A stretch of 64,000 nucleotides of DNA from CAYMGQ01 sp964390055 (lineage in GTDB: Bacteria; Bacillota; Clostridia; Peptostreptococcales; Natronincolaceae): positions 27,167 to 91,166 of the forward strand of contig CAYMGQ010000009.1 of assembly GCA_964390055.1 (NCBI GenBank). Direction: 5' to 3'. The notes below the pieces were generated by a model, which was not told where the DNA came from, made no database searches, and saw nothing but the letters and a program-made list of their open reading frames with translations. Below are positions 25,012 through 33,199 of the stretch, in pieces. Each line of letters starts with the position of its first letter. The stretch's first letter is position 1. Made by a program: the position numbers and the translations under genes.

Positions 25012-25045
25012 TTAGTTAACCTTTATTAATATATTGGTTGACTAA
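25012..25045. promoter_or_regulatory. BirA (biotin repressor) operator before bioY
   Basis: TTAGTTAACC (25012-25021) and GGTTGACTAA (25036-25045) are inverted copies (9 of 10 positions) with a 14-bp gap, the spacing of BirA operators. It lies about 50 nt upstream of the bioY start, so biotin-loaded BirA would repress bioY. Confidence 0.8.
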
Positions 25046-25097
25046 TCTTGGCCAATAGATTATAATAATTTCATATTATAAATGGAGGTGTTTACCC

Positions 25098-25631
25098 TTG
25101 TACCAAAAAATTTCAATTAAGGATCTTACACGTTCTAGTATCTTTACCGCACTAATTATAGTTTTAAGTTATGTTACAATCCCCTTACCCTTGTCTCCTG
25201 TCCCAGTCACAGGGCAGAGTTTAGCCATTATGTTAGCTGCTAGTATTTTAACTGCAAAGCAAACAATATTAAGCATATTAACGTACATATTCTTGGGAAT
25301 TGCTGGCCTTCCAATTTTTGCTGGAGGCACAAACGGAATTGCTGCTATTCTAGGCCCAAGGGGAGGTTATGTAGTTGGTTTTTTAATCGGTGGAATCATA
25401 ATTAATTTATTAAAAGGAAAGAATTATAGGCCAGCTAGGCTAATTGTGGCCAATACCTTAGGAGGGATTATTGTCCTTTATATCTGCGGTGTTATTTGGT
25501 TAAGTTTTGTTACAGGGATTGAGATTTATGAGGCAATCATATCTGGTGCCCTGCCTTTTTTGCCCGGAGACATTTTTAAGGCCATAATAACTGCCTTCCT
25601 TAGTCCTCAAATTGTTAAAAGAATAAATTAA
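25098..25631 (+). CDS. bioY: Biotin transporter BioY
   Basis: 177 residues, six membrane segments, the S component of the biotin ECF transporter. Diagnostic motifs are PLPLSPVPVTGQSLAIMLAA, YIFLGIAGLPIFAGGTNG and GPRGGYVVGFLIGG. TTG start, 8 nt after GGAGGTG. The BirA operator upstream independently supports the name. The ATPase and EcfT components are not in this window. Confidence 0.95.
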   Translation: MYQKISIKDLTRSSIFTALIIVLSYVTIPLPLSPVPVTGQSLAIMLAASILTAKQTILSILTYIFLGIAGLPIFAGGTNGIAAILGPRGGYVVGFLIGGIIINLLKGKNYRPARLIVANTLGGIIVLYICGVIWLSFVTGIEIYEAIISGALPFLPGDIFKAIITAFLSPQIVKRIN

Positions 25632-25666
25632 TATCTTATATATCTAGATAGGATATTTTCATTTTA

Positions 25667-25736
25667 AGACCCCTTATAAATACTTTTTAGTTGTATTTTA
25701 AAAAGATAGACGTATATCTTATAGGGGGTGCTTTTT
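25667..25736 (+). promoter_or_regulatory. Hairpin that buries the ribosome binding site of the Na/Pi symporter gene
   Basis: CCCCTTATAA (25670-25679) pairs with TTATAGGGGG (25719-25728), the latter containing the ribosome binding site AGGGGG. A run of seven T follows at once. The element is both terminator-like for bioY and a possible translational lock for the next gene. Confidence 0.4.
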
Positions 25737-26666
25737 TTGTTTATATTTCTATCGGGAATCTTTACAGGACTAGGCTTATTTTTGTTGGGCCTTCGTTTTC
25801 TAACAGAGGGGCTTTATAATATTAACTCCCAAAGATTAAGTTCCTTTATTAGGACACTAGATATACCACCTGTTATAGGAATAATAACTGGTATAGTTGT
25901 AACTTGCCTCCTACAATCTAGCAGCGGTGTAACTATTATTGTTATAGGCCTTGTGGAGGCTAATCTAATAAATCTCTACCAGGCTACCCCTATTATTATG
26001 GGTGCCAACATTGGTACTACCTTCACAGCACAAATACTAGCCTTTCAACCAAATCAATATATTTTTATACCCTTTTTTTTAGGCATCCTCCTATCCTTTG
26101 TCAAAAATAAGAAAAAAATAGCCTTCCTTGGGGAAAGCCTCTTGGGTTTCAGTTTGATTTTTATAGGTATAGATTTATTGGGAAAGGGACTCTCTCCCTT
26201 GGAGAGTCAAATTAGATTCCAAGAAATTCTCTTGGAATTTGGCAACAACCGCCTATTGGGTATAGTTATGGGTTTTTGCCTTACTGCCATTATCCAAAGC
26301 AGTAGTACCGGGGTAGCCATCCTCCAGTCCTTAGCCAATAATAGTTTAATAAATATTACAGCTGCAACTAGCATACTACTTGGGCAAAATATCGGAACCT
26401 GTGTTACCACCCTACTTTCTAGCATACCCCTGGGTCCCTCAGGAAAAAGGGCAGCCCTTATCCATATTCTTTTCAATTTATTGGGTGTTATTATAATTTT
26501 TCCTTTTGTAGATATTCTCTGTAGCCTATCCTTAATCTTATCTCCCTATAATCCTAGTCGTCAAATCGCTAATGTTCACAGTCTTTTTAATATTATTACT
26601 ACTATTATATTTTTACCCCTTATTCCCTTATTAGTTAAAATTTCTAAAAGCATTATCAGAAATTAG
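25737..26666 (+). CDS. Na+/phosphate symporter (NptA/PF02690 type)
   Basis: About 310 residues with two copies of the NaPi repeat: LLQSSSGVTIIVIGLVEANL (first QSSS) and AIIQSSSTGVAILQSLANNS (second QSSS), plus GANIGTTFTAQ and GQNIGTCVTT. These repeats bind phosphate and sodium. The C-terminal PhoU-like domain found in many relatives is absent. TTG 25737 lies about 8 nt after AGGGGG; a GTG at 25728 overlaps the ribosome binding site and is less likely. It ends convergent with msrA, overlapping by 4 nt. Confidence 0.88.
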   Translation: MFIFLSGIFTGLGLFLLGLRFLTEGLYNINSQRLSSFIRTLDIPPVIGIITGIVVTCLLQSSSGVTIIVIGLVEANLINLYQATPIIMGANIGTTFTAQILAFQPNQYIFIPFFLGILLSFVKNKKKIAFLGESLLGFSLIFIGIDLLGKGLSPLESQIRFQEILLEFGNNRLLGIVMGFCLTAIIQSSSTGVAILQSLANNSLINITAATSILLGQNIGTCVTTLLSSIPLGPSGKRAALIHILFNLLGVIIIFPFVDILCSLSLILSPYNPSRQIANVHSLFNIITTIIFLPLIPLLVKISKSIIRN

Positions 26667-27136
26667 TCTAAATTAATATGGCAATAGCCTCCGGGATTTT
26701 TTTTCAGATATCTTTGATGGTAGTCTTCAGCTAAATAAAAAGATCTTAATTCCTCAACTTCAGTTGCTATTGGCCTATCATATAAGTGCTGTTGTTCATT
26801 CCAAGTTTTCAGTATGGTAGCTAGGTCATCCTTATCCCTATAGTATATACCTGTCCTATATTGCTCACCGATATCTGGTCCCTGTCGATTAACTTGAGTA
26901 GGTTTGATTATCCCCCAGAATTTATTTAACAATCCTTCTAGGGAAATTATTTCTTCATTGAAAATAACATAACATACCTCCGCATGGCCTGTCCCACCAC
27001 TACATACCTCTTCATAACTTGGATTTTCCAAATGTCCATTGGCATAGCCTACCTTGGTGTCTACTACACCATCTACCCGGGAAAAATATTCTTCAACTCC
27101 CCAAAAACATCCTCCCGCTAAGACTATCTCTTTCAT
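26663..27136 (-). CDS. msrA: Peptide methionine sulfoxide reductase MsrA
   Basis: 157 residues, the standard compact size. The catalytic cysteine is in GGCFWGVEEYF (C10). The substrate tryptophan/glutamate loop and the GTGHAEVCYVIFN and DIGEQYRTGIYY motifs are present. It reduces methionine-S-sulfoxide in oxidised proteins. It has its own ribosome binding site (GGGGAGG) and converges on the phosphate symporter gene. Confidence 0.95.
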   Translation of the reverse strand: MKEIVLAGGCFWGVEEYFSRVDGVVDTKVGYANGHLENPSYEEVCSGGTGHAEVCYVIFNEEIISLEGLLNKFWGIIKPTQVNRQGPDIGEQYRTGIYYRDKDDLATILKTWNEQQHLYDRPIATEVEELRSFYLAEDYHQRYLKKNPGGYCHINLD

Positions 27137-27195
27137 AACAAGACCTCCCCTCTTATAAATTTTAAGTTTTCCAATTTAGTTAGCTTTATATATAA

Positions 27196-28308
27196 TTATT
27201 CCTCTATTTCAAGACTATAATACCTAATTTTTTTGTCTGGGAAATCTCCAGAGACTTTATCCCTGTATTCTTCTGCTATTGTTATCGTATCAGGATCCCC
27301 ATCGCTTACATAGGGCTGTCTGCCCCCCTCCTCCAAGACCTTCATCCAGTTGTAGATCCCCACCCCATCTACCTTACTTTCACTGGCCCTCACCCTTCTT
27401 ATCTTTGAGGAGTCAAATTCCTTGTCAAAGGGAGACTTATAGGGGTCCCACCCTACTTCTAGAATTGCTATATTTTCATATCTTTCCCCCTTATATTCTC
27501 CAGCAATAAGCAGGGGGAACAAGTCCTCATCCTTAGGTTTTGAACCAAAGGGAAGGGCTAAAGTTTTAATCTCATAATCAGGCAAATATCTCGTCACTAG
27601 TTCATTTACCTTACCGATTTCCTCCTGGATTTCTTCTCCTGATGCCTTGGTTAAATTTATATGGCTATTAGTATGATTGCCAATATCCATCCCATTCTCA
27701 ACAAGATAATTTAATTTGTAGTCCACCCAGTCCTTTTGTCCAAAGGGGATACCGCCATTAATAAAAAATGTGGCCTCTAGGGGAAAATCAGGATGTTTTT
27801 CATGGAAATCCACTAATATTCCTACAGCACAATTTGGGTCTATTAGCCACTCCTTTTCTTCATCCTGAATCATATTAAAATTGTTTTGGTTACCGTCATC
27901 AAAGGTTAATACCACAGGCTTATATCCAGCCTCAGTAGTGATATTACCCCTAACATAATCCTCTAAACTAATGGGTCTGTAGCCCTCTTCATAAAGATTG
28001 GACAGGTCCTTCTTAAAGTTATCAGGAGTCCTAACCCACTCTGCCTCTGGCTGACCTATATTATGATACATTAGGACCATAATCTCTCCCATTTCATTGG
28101 GCTTAACAGTTTGTAGATCAATGTCTTCCTCCTGGTCCTCCTCCTGACTTACTTCCTCCTCTTGACTTACTTTCTCCTCTTGACTTACTTCCTCCTCCCT
28201 TACATCCTCCCCCCCTTTTGCCAGCAGGGTCTCCTCTCCTACATTACACGCCGATAATAGCAAGCATGTTACTACAACTATTGTCAAAATAATTTTTTGT
28301 CTTCTCAT
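27196..28308 (-). CDS. Polysaccharide deacetylase lipoprotein
   Basis: 370 residues. Lipobox CLLLSAC21, then an acidic Glu/Ser/Gln-rich linker (residues 34-66) with three tandem hexapeptides. A NodB-type domain from about 75 shows VLMYHNIG, KPVVLTFDDGNQ, IGNHTNSHINL and TLALPFGSKPK. It acts outside the membrane on wall glycan or another polysaccharide. The catalytic aspartate pair is TFDDG. It is related to, but clearly distinct from, the PdaB-like protein at 24148. Confidence 0.85.
   Translation of the reverse strand: MRRQKIILTIVVVTCLLLSACNVGEETLLAKGGEDVREEEVSQEEKVSQEEEVSQEEDQEEDIDLQTVKPNEMGEIMVLMYHNIGQPEAEWVRTPDNFKKDLSNLYEEGYRPISLEDYVRGNITTEAGYKPVVLTFDDGNQNNFNMIQDEEKEWLIDPNCAVGILVDFHEKHPDFPLEATFFINGGIPFGQKDWVDYKLNYLVENGMDIGNHTNSHINLTKASGEEIQEEIGKVNELVTRYLPDYEIKTLALPFGSKPKDEDLFPLLIAGEYKGERYENIAILEVGWDPYKSPFDKEFDSSKIRRVRASESKVDGVGIYNWMKVLEEGGRQPYVSDGDPDTITIAEEYRDKVSGDFPDKKIRYYSLEIEE
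28141..28194. repeat. Three tandem 18-bp repeats in the deacetylase linker
   Basis: Codons 39-56 encode EEVSQE, EKVSQE, EEVSQE. The DNA units are almost identical, so copy number could vary in frame and change linker length. Confidence 0.7.
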
Positions 28309-28334
28309 TATTATAGCCCCCTAGTAGTTTATAA

Positions 28335-29030
28335 TTATCTTTTTAATATCTCTCTACCCTGAGGGCATGCCCTCACGCATATGCCACAAACTGCCCCTCT
28401 GCTAATATACTTATACTCTTTTTTCATATGCTGGCTACATTTTTCAGGGTCAATTATTTTATCCCTTTTAGTCCCTACTTCCCACAGGCCTCCCTTTAGG
28501 GCCTCTGCTGGGCAGAGATCTACACAAATACTACACTCCCCACACCTAGACTCCTGTATGGGTTTATTGTAATTAAACTCCATATTTGTTAGTACCGTAC
28601 CCAGGCGGACCCTGGGCCCAAATTCCTCAGTTATTAAACAACTATTTTTTCCTATCCATCCCATACCTGACCTGGTAGCAGTTATCCTATGTTGGAATAG
28701 TCCCCGATAATTCCACCCATCCTTGTTAATGGATTGGGAGGCTGGTATGGCCATTGCCAAGTATCCCCAATCCTGCAGTTTATTTGCTAGCCTAAAACCA
28801 ATCTGGTCAATCAGGGCATTGGCAGTCCTATAGTGATGAAAGTATGTATGGCTTGGTCCCTTTACCAAATCGATGCCACTTACAATCTGGTCTGATAGGC
28901 GGACAAGTATTGAAATTCCACTAGTAAGCTTTCCCAATTCAGGAGGCAACAAGTCTCCTAGTTGGCAAAATCCTGCCTTTGCCCCACCTAAACTCCTAAC
29001 CATCTCCATCAATTCTCTTTCTTTACCCAT
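28335..29030 (-). CDS. QueG-like 4Fe-4S double-cluster protein
   Basis: 231 residues with two 4Fe-4S clusters: CGECSICVDLCPAEALKGG and the later CGICVRACPQG with a preceding CSQHMKKE. The N-terminal half has the QueG-like segment GMGWIGKNSCLITEEFGPRV. True epoxyqueuosine reductase is about 100 residues longer and binds cobalamin; here the C-terminal helical repeats are missing. It is therefore a QueG relative of unknown substrate. Its gene starts behind GGGGGAA and its terminator zone lies between it and the spoVA operon end. Confidence 0.8.
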   Translation of the reverse strand: MGKERELMEMVRSLGGAKAGFCQLGDLLPPELGKLTSGISILVRLSDQIVSGIDLVKGPSHTYFHHYRTANALIDQIGFRLANKLQDWGYLAMAIPASQSINKDGWNYRGLFQHRITATRSGMGWIGKNSCLITEEFGPRVRLGTVLTNMEFNYNKPIQESRCGECSICVDLCPAEALKGGLWEVGTKRDKIIDPEKCSQHMKKEYKYISRGAVCGICVRACPQGREILKR

Positions 29031-29100
29031 GATATATTCCCCCTTGCAGTTATTATATCAAATACCTTTAAAAATAAAATGATATAAATTCTGCCATAAA

Positions 29101-29126
29101 AAAGATACTATAAAAATAGTATCTTT
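29101..29126 (-). terminator. Terminator of the spoVA operon
   Basis: AAAGATACTAT and ATAGTATCTTT form a perfect 11-bp stem followed by T6 on the minus strand, just past the second DUF1657 gene. Confidence 0.85.
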
Positions 29127-29149
29127 TGTCTGTGTTTTAAATTTTATGA

Positions 29150-29356
29150 TTATTCTTGTCTAAATTGTGGTTCCTGGTCCTCGATATATTTCTGCCTCTG
29201 CTTTAGAGTTTGCAATGCCCCTTCTAGATCTTGACTTATTTGTTGAAATTCTGCCTTTGCATTTTGATCCTGGGTTTCTAAGGCAAAAGTTTTTACCGAG
29301 GCTACAGCTCCCTGGATTCCTGCTATTACTTGCTGCATTTGAGTTCCTACGGTCAA
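29150..29356 (-). CDS. DUF1657 protein, last gene of the spoVA operon
   Basis: 68 residues, helical, ending EPQFRQE. It is a paralogue of the first gene of the operon (both start MTV and end with EPQF). DUF1657 proteins flank mobile-type spoVA operons in spore formers. They are thought to be spore proteins, function unproven. Confidence 0.85.
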   Translation of the reverse strand: MTVGTQMQQVIAGIQGAVASVKTFALETQDQNAKAEFQQISQDLEGALQTLKQRQKYIEDQEPQFRQE

Positions 29357-29411
29357 ATTATCACCTCCTTGTCCATTATGAACTTATATTATTTGTATAT
29401 CCCCATTTTGA

Positions 29412-29765
29412 CTAACCCTTGGACTTAAAAAACAGGGAGGCGATAAAGCCAAAAATTATTGCTGTAGAGATACCTGCCCCTGTTATCTCGAAAATGCCTG
29501 TAAGCACTCCAATTATGCCATGCCTCTCATATTCGGTCATTGCTCCCTTAAATAGGGAATTTCCAAAACTACTAATAGGTACACTAGCCCCAGCCCCAGC
29601 AAACTTAACCAAGGGTTCATATAATCCCAGTCCCCCTAGAATAGCTCCTGCCACCACTAGGGTAACCATGGTGTGAGCTGGGGTCAACCTAAATACATCC
29701 ATCAAAATTTGTCCAAGTACACATATGCCACCGCCTACAATAAATGCCCAAATAAACTTTTCCAT
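29412..29765 (-). CDS. spoVAE: Stage V sporulation protein AE (SpoVAE)
   Basis: 117 residues with three to four membrane spans: FIWAFIVGGGICVLGQILMD, MVTLVVAGAILGGLGLYEPL, GAGASVPISSFGNSLFKGAM and GIFEITGAGISTAIIFGFIA. The reading frame stays open upstream into spoVAD, but the MEKF start at 29765 follows AGGGGGTG and matches the family. Part of the channel that moves dipicolinic acid across the inner spore membrane. Confidence 0.92.
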   Translation of the reverse strand: MEKFIWAFIVGGGICVLGQILMDVFRLTPAHTMVTLVVAGAILGGLGLYEPLVKFAGAGASVPISSFGNSLFKGAMTEYERHGIIGVLTGIFEITGAGISTAIIFGFIASLFFKSKG

Positions 29766-29782
29766 GGTATAATTAACACCCC

Positions 29783-30787
29783 CTATGGCATTTCTATTGA
29801 AACTGCATGGGCTATGGAAGGTATACTTTCTTTTTGTTGATAGGACATGGGTGACAATAAGGCACCAGTTGCCACAATTAAAATCCTTTTTAATTTGCCC
29901 TTCTTCATCTGATTTATAAAATGCCCGTAAGTTACAGTTGCAGAACACCCACACCCACTACCTCCTGCAAAAACCTTTTGATCCTCTTTATAAATCAATA
30001 TTCCACAATCGGTGAACTTTTCATGGGGGATATTAATGCCGTGGTCCACCAACAAATCCCTAGCAATCTGGTGGCCCACCCCACCTAGGTCACCAGTGGC
30101 AATTAAATCGTAATGAGAGGCATCTATATTTAAGTCCCTAAAGTGGGCCTCTATTGTATCTACCGCAGCCGGGGCCATAGCTCCCCCCAAATTAAAGGGG
30201 TCTGATATCCCCATGTCAACCACCCTACCAATTGTTGCAGTAGTAACCCTTGGTCCCTGCCCCTCGGGTGCAACAAGTGCTGCCCCCGCCCCAGTTACTG
30301 TCCATTGGGCAGTAGGGGGTTTTTGTGCTCCGTATTCCGAAGGATAACGAAATTGTTTCTCTGCCGCTGCATTATGGCTGCTACAGGCCGTCAATACCCT
30401 GTTGGCAGACTTACTCTCTATCATAAGACTGGCTAGGGCCAAACCTTCCATAGAGCAGGAACAGGCGCTAAAAATCCCAAAGTAGGGTATGGCTAAACTT
30501 CTAGCGGCAAAACTACTTGGCGTTATCTGATTAATTAAATCTCCGCTTATAAAAAAATCTATGTCCTCCTTTTTTAAGCCTGCTTTGTCAATGGCCCTTT
30601 GGCTTGCCTCAATTAATAACTTCTTTTCAGCCTTTTCAAAACTATCCTGGCCTAACCAAATATCTGAATGAAGAATATCAAAATCTTCTGCCAGGGCACC
30701 CTTTGCCTCGAAGGGTCCACCAGAAACCGCTGTTGATACAATAACCGGTTTAGAATCAAAGACCCATGTTTGATATCCCTTTAACAT
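29783..30787 (-). CDS. spoVAD: Stage V sporulation protein AD (SpoVAD)
   Basis: 334 residues, thiolase-like fold without membrane segments. Characteristic segments are LDWVFDSKPVI-like GYQTWVFDSKPVIVSTAV, FSACSCSMEGLALASLM, SHNAAAEKQFRYPSEYG and KVFAGGSGCGCSATVTYG. It binds dipicolinic acid and works with SpoVAC and SpoVAE. It starts one base after the spoVAC stop, so the genes are tightly coupled. Confidence 0.95.
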   Translation of the reverse strand: MLKGYQTWVFDSKPVIVSTAVSGGPFEAKGALAEDFDILHSDIWLGQDSFEKAEKKLLIEASQRAIDKAGLKKEDIDFFISGDLINQITPSSFAARSLAIPYFGIFSACSCSMEGLALASLMIESKSANRVLTACSSHNAAAEKQFRYPSEYGAQKPPTAQWTVTGAGAALVAPEGQGPRVTTATIGRVVDMGISDPFNLGGAMAPAAVDTIEAHFRDLNIDASHYDLIATGDLGGVGHQIARDLLVDHGINIPHEKFTDCGILIYKEDQKVFAGGSGCGCSATVTYGHFINQMKKGKLKRILIVATGALLSPMSYQQKESIPSIAHAVSIEMP

Positions 30788-31267
30788 TTATATCCCACCT
30801 AATTCCTTGAAAATTATTTTTATAATGGCTGTAAGGAAGGCAGAAAATACACCGAAAACAATTACAGGCCCTGCAATTTTAAACATATTACCCCCAACCC
30901 CTAAAACATAGCCCTCGCTCCTATGTTCTATAGCCGCAGAACTTATGGTATTGGCAAAGCCTGTCACAGGAACTGCTGTCCCTGCCCCTGCCCATTGTGC
31001 AATATGATCATAAACTCCCAGAGAGGTTAAAATTACTGATATTATAATTAATGTAGCCGAGGTTGGACTTCCTGCTGTCATCTCATTAAATTCGAAATAT
31101 TTTATGTACATATTCTGTAGGGCCTGACCTAGACTACAGATAATACCTCCCACAAGAAAGGCCTTTAAACAATTGGTAAATACAGGCCGTTTTGGTTCAC
31201 GGTCCTTGGAAAACTCCTGATATTTTTGTTGGTTAAGGGTTAACTTTTTATTTTGTTTTTTAGACAT
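30788..31267 (-). CDS. spoVAC: Stage V sporulation protein AC (SpoVAC)
   Basis: 159 residues. A polar N-terminal 30 residues precede four membrane segments (NCLKAFLVGGIICSLGQALQ; GSPTSATLIIISVILTSLGV; GAGTAVPVTGFANTISSAAI). SpoVAC is the stretch-sensitive channel component for DPA release in germination. It lies between the DUF421 and spoVAD genes, as in spoVA2mob operons. Confidence 0.95.
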   Translation of the reverse strand: MSKKQNKKLTLNQQKYQEFSKDREPKRPVFTNCLKAFLVGGIICSLGQALQNMYIKYFEFNEMTAGSPTSATLIIISVILTSLGVYDHIAQWAGAGTAVPVTGFANTISSAAIEHRSEGYVLGVGGNMFKIAGPVIVFGVFSAFLTAIIKIIFKELGGI

Positions 31268-31280
31268 ATTTTATCACCCT

Positions 31281-32141
31281 CTAATGTAGTAAATATGCTT
31301 GTAATTTGTCCATCATTTTTTCCAATTCCAATGCATTTTTTTGATACATCTCTTGTGCCATCATATCCTCTGTCTCCAAGGCATATTTGGCAAAGTCCGC
31401 CTGGCTTTTTTCTATATTGGCATAGAGAAGTTCCTTGGGGTTGGATTGGGGCATTTCTATTAAATCATCAAATAAATCCAAATATAAATCTCCACTACTA
31501 TCCACCTGGCCCACAAAGACATTTGATAGGTCTACACCCTTGTCCGCCAGTTGTCCCTGTAGCCAACCCTGGTTGAGTCCTAAATTATTCAATCCATCAT
31601 GTAAGATATTCCCATCTAAAATAACAGTTTGTGGCTCTGCCTTTTGGCCCACCTTTTTACCTATATCATGGGGGCTAATAGGTTTCTTATGAGTTTTTAA
31701 TGTCAGATTTATTTCTCCACTTGTTTCTAATACCGCAAACTCAACATCCGCTAGGTTAAAAGCATTTTTTGACCTTAACTCCCTAATTAGGTCTTCCCCA
31801 GTTAATTTTGATTTTCTTAAATTTTCCTCCATTATCTTACCTTTTTTAATTAGAACAGTCTCTTTCCCATAAATAAAATCATGGAAGGCCTTACTCTTTG
31901 CCCCTAGCAAATCAAGGACAGGGGGTAGAAATGCCCAAACCCCCAGGGCAACAAATCCTAAAGGCTGATTATTAACTAATTTTAAGGATAAGACAGCCCC
32001 CAATACAGCAATTACTATATAATTAATAAATTGAAATACTGTTAATTTTGCAATGGACTTTTTCCCCATTGTTTTTGTAAGAAAAAATAGCAAAAAAAAG
32101 ATTCCAAAGGACCTTAATAAAATTACCATCCATTCCTTCAT
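31281..32141 (-). CDS. YetF-like DUF421 protein of the spoVA operon
   Basis: 286 residues. Three membrane segments at the N-terminus (ILLRSFGIFFLLFFLTKTMG; IAVLGAVLSLKLVNNQPLG) are followed by a cytoplasmic alpha/beta DUF421 domain (TVLIKKGKIMEENLRKSKLT; ADVEFAVLETSGEINLTLK). The C-terminal 50 residues form an extra helical tail. YetF-type proteins are fixed members of the spoVA2mob operon that raises spore heat resistance in Bacillus. The function is unknown. Confidence 0.88.
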   Translation of the reverse strand: MKEWMVILLRSFGIFFLLFFLTKTMGKKSIAKLTVFQFINYIVIAVLGAVLSLKLVNNQPLGFVALGVWAFLPPVLDLLGAKSKAFHDFIYGKETVLIKKGKIMEENLRKSKLTGEDLIRELRSKNAFNLADVEFAVLETSGEINLTLKTHKKPISPHDIGKKVGQKAEPQTVILDGNILHDGLNNLGLNQGWLQGQLADKGVDLSNVFVGQVDSSGDLYLDLFDDLIEMPQSNPKELLYANIEKSQADFAKYALETEDMMAQEMYQKNALELEKMMDKLQAYLLH

Positions 32142-32162
32142 ATTATCCAGAGATACCTCCCT

Positions 32163-32369
32163 TTAAAATCCCTTGAACTGGGGCTCTTCATATTCCAAAA
32201 ACTTAATTCTTTTTTGCAAATCTTTAATAATAGCACTGGTAGTTTTCAAGGCCTCTTCATAAGCCCTTCTTTCCTCTTGGACTTGGCTTTGCCTAGCGTA
32301 GGTTCTTAATGTCCCTCTTATTCCCTTTAGGCTAGCCAGAGTTTGATTTACCTGGGATGCAACAGTCAA
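32163..32369 (-). CDS. DUF1657 protein, first gene of the spoVA operon
   Basis: 68 residues, helical, MTVASQVNQTLASLKGIRG at the start, EEPQFKG at the end. It opens the operon and has a paralogue at the other end (29150). Good AAAGGAGG ribosome binding site. Confidence 0.85.
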   Translation of the reverse strand: MTVASQVNQTLASLKGIRGTLRTYARQSQVQEERRAYEEALKTTSAIIKDLQKRIKFLEYEEPQFKGF

Positions 32370-32410
32370 CTGATTACAACCTCCTTTAAACTCTTAAATC
32401 CTTGTACTTG

Positions 32411-32441
32411 TATTTTCCACAAAAGTCATTATATTAATTCA
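32411..32441 (-). promoter_or_regulatory. Possible forespore (sigma-F/G) promoter of the spoVA operon
   Basis: TGAATTA (32435-32441, minus) and GGAAAATA (32411-32418) are 16 bp apart, close to the sigma-F/G pattern. No sigma-A promoter is obvious here. Confidence 0.28.
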
Positions 32442-32601
32442 TCCAAGTAATTCCAAGTTTTATTTTTCCTCCAGACCTCTTTAAATATTTCCATAAATCA
32501 AGTAATATAGTAGTATGATCTTATAAATAAATTACATTGACATAGATATTATCAATAGCATTGTTAACTAGAAAATAAAAAAAACCAAAGGAGGCCTTGT
32601 T

Positions 32602-33132
32602 ATGTTTTCCAATACATCTCAACAATTAGCAGAGAAAAAGCTATTATTACTATATATATTTGATAAATTAGGTAAACCCCTAACAAATACTGAAATTACA
32701 CATTTCGTTCTGGAAAATGATATTATGAATTATTTTATGCTCCACCAATTTTTAGTAGAGCTTCAGGAGGCCAAATTCCTTATGAGTCGGGAGGATGGCC
32801 AGGCCCCTAGCCTCTATATCAGCCAGAAGGGTAAAGATACATTAAACTATTTTATTAATCATATAGGAAGCTATCTAAAGGAAAGGATTGACAACCTTAT
32901 CCTAGATAGGGCATCCCTGCCAAAAAATAAACCTAATATTTTAGCAAATTATAGTCAGTTAGAGGATGGTTTATATAGGGTAAACCTTGCTATAACCCAA
33001 GATGGCAACTCCCTTATTGATTTGAAACTTAAGGTAGATGATATAGACAGGGTTAGGGAAATCCAAAACAAATGGCTGGAAGAGGGTCATCATCTATACC
33101 ACCATATACTCGGGCTCTTTACTAATAAATAG
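32602..33132 (+). CDS. DUF4364 family protein
   Basis: 176 residues, ATG behind AAAGGAGG. The N-terminus is a winged-helix-like domain (LAEKKLLLLYIFDKLGKPLT; TEITHFVLENDIMNYFMLHQ; SQKGKDTLNYFINHI). The C-terminal half is an alpha/beta module (GLYRVNLAITQDGNSLIDLK). DUF4364 is common in clostridia and probably a regulator. It is divergent from the spoVA operon and ends at a bidirectional terminator. Confidence 0.82.
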   Translation: MFSNTSQQLAEKKLLLLYIFDKLGKPLTNTEITHFVLENDIMNYFMLHQFLVELQEAKFLMSREDGQAPSLYISQKGKDTLNYFINHIGSYLKERIDNLILDRASLPKNKPNILANYSQLEDGLYRVNLAITQDGNSLIDLKLKVDDIDRVREIQNKWLEEGHHLYHHILGLFTNK

Positions 33133-33137
33133 AAAAA

Positions 33138-33173
33138 GGTCATAGGTAAATTACCTATGACCCCTTTCTATTT
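33138..33173. terminator. Bidirectional terminator between DUF4364 gene and folC
   Basis: GGTCATAGGT-aaatt-ACCTATGACC, T tails on both strands. Confidence 0.88.
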
Positions 33174-33199
33174 ATATATGGCTATTTATCCCTAATGGA

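Noticed and set aside
28335..29030. True epoxyqueuosine reductase QueG
   Set aside because: About 100 residues too short and without the C-terminal helical repeats; kept as a QueG-like Fe-S protein.
29766..29954. Longer SpoVAE reading frame with a 63-residue N-terminal extension
   Set aside because: The extension is antisense-free overlap inside spoVAD; the ATG at 29765 has its own ribosome binding site and gives the family length.
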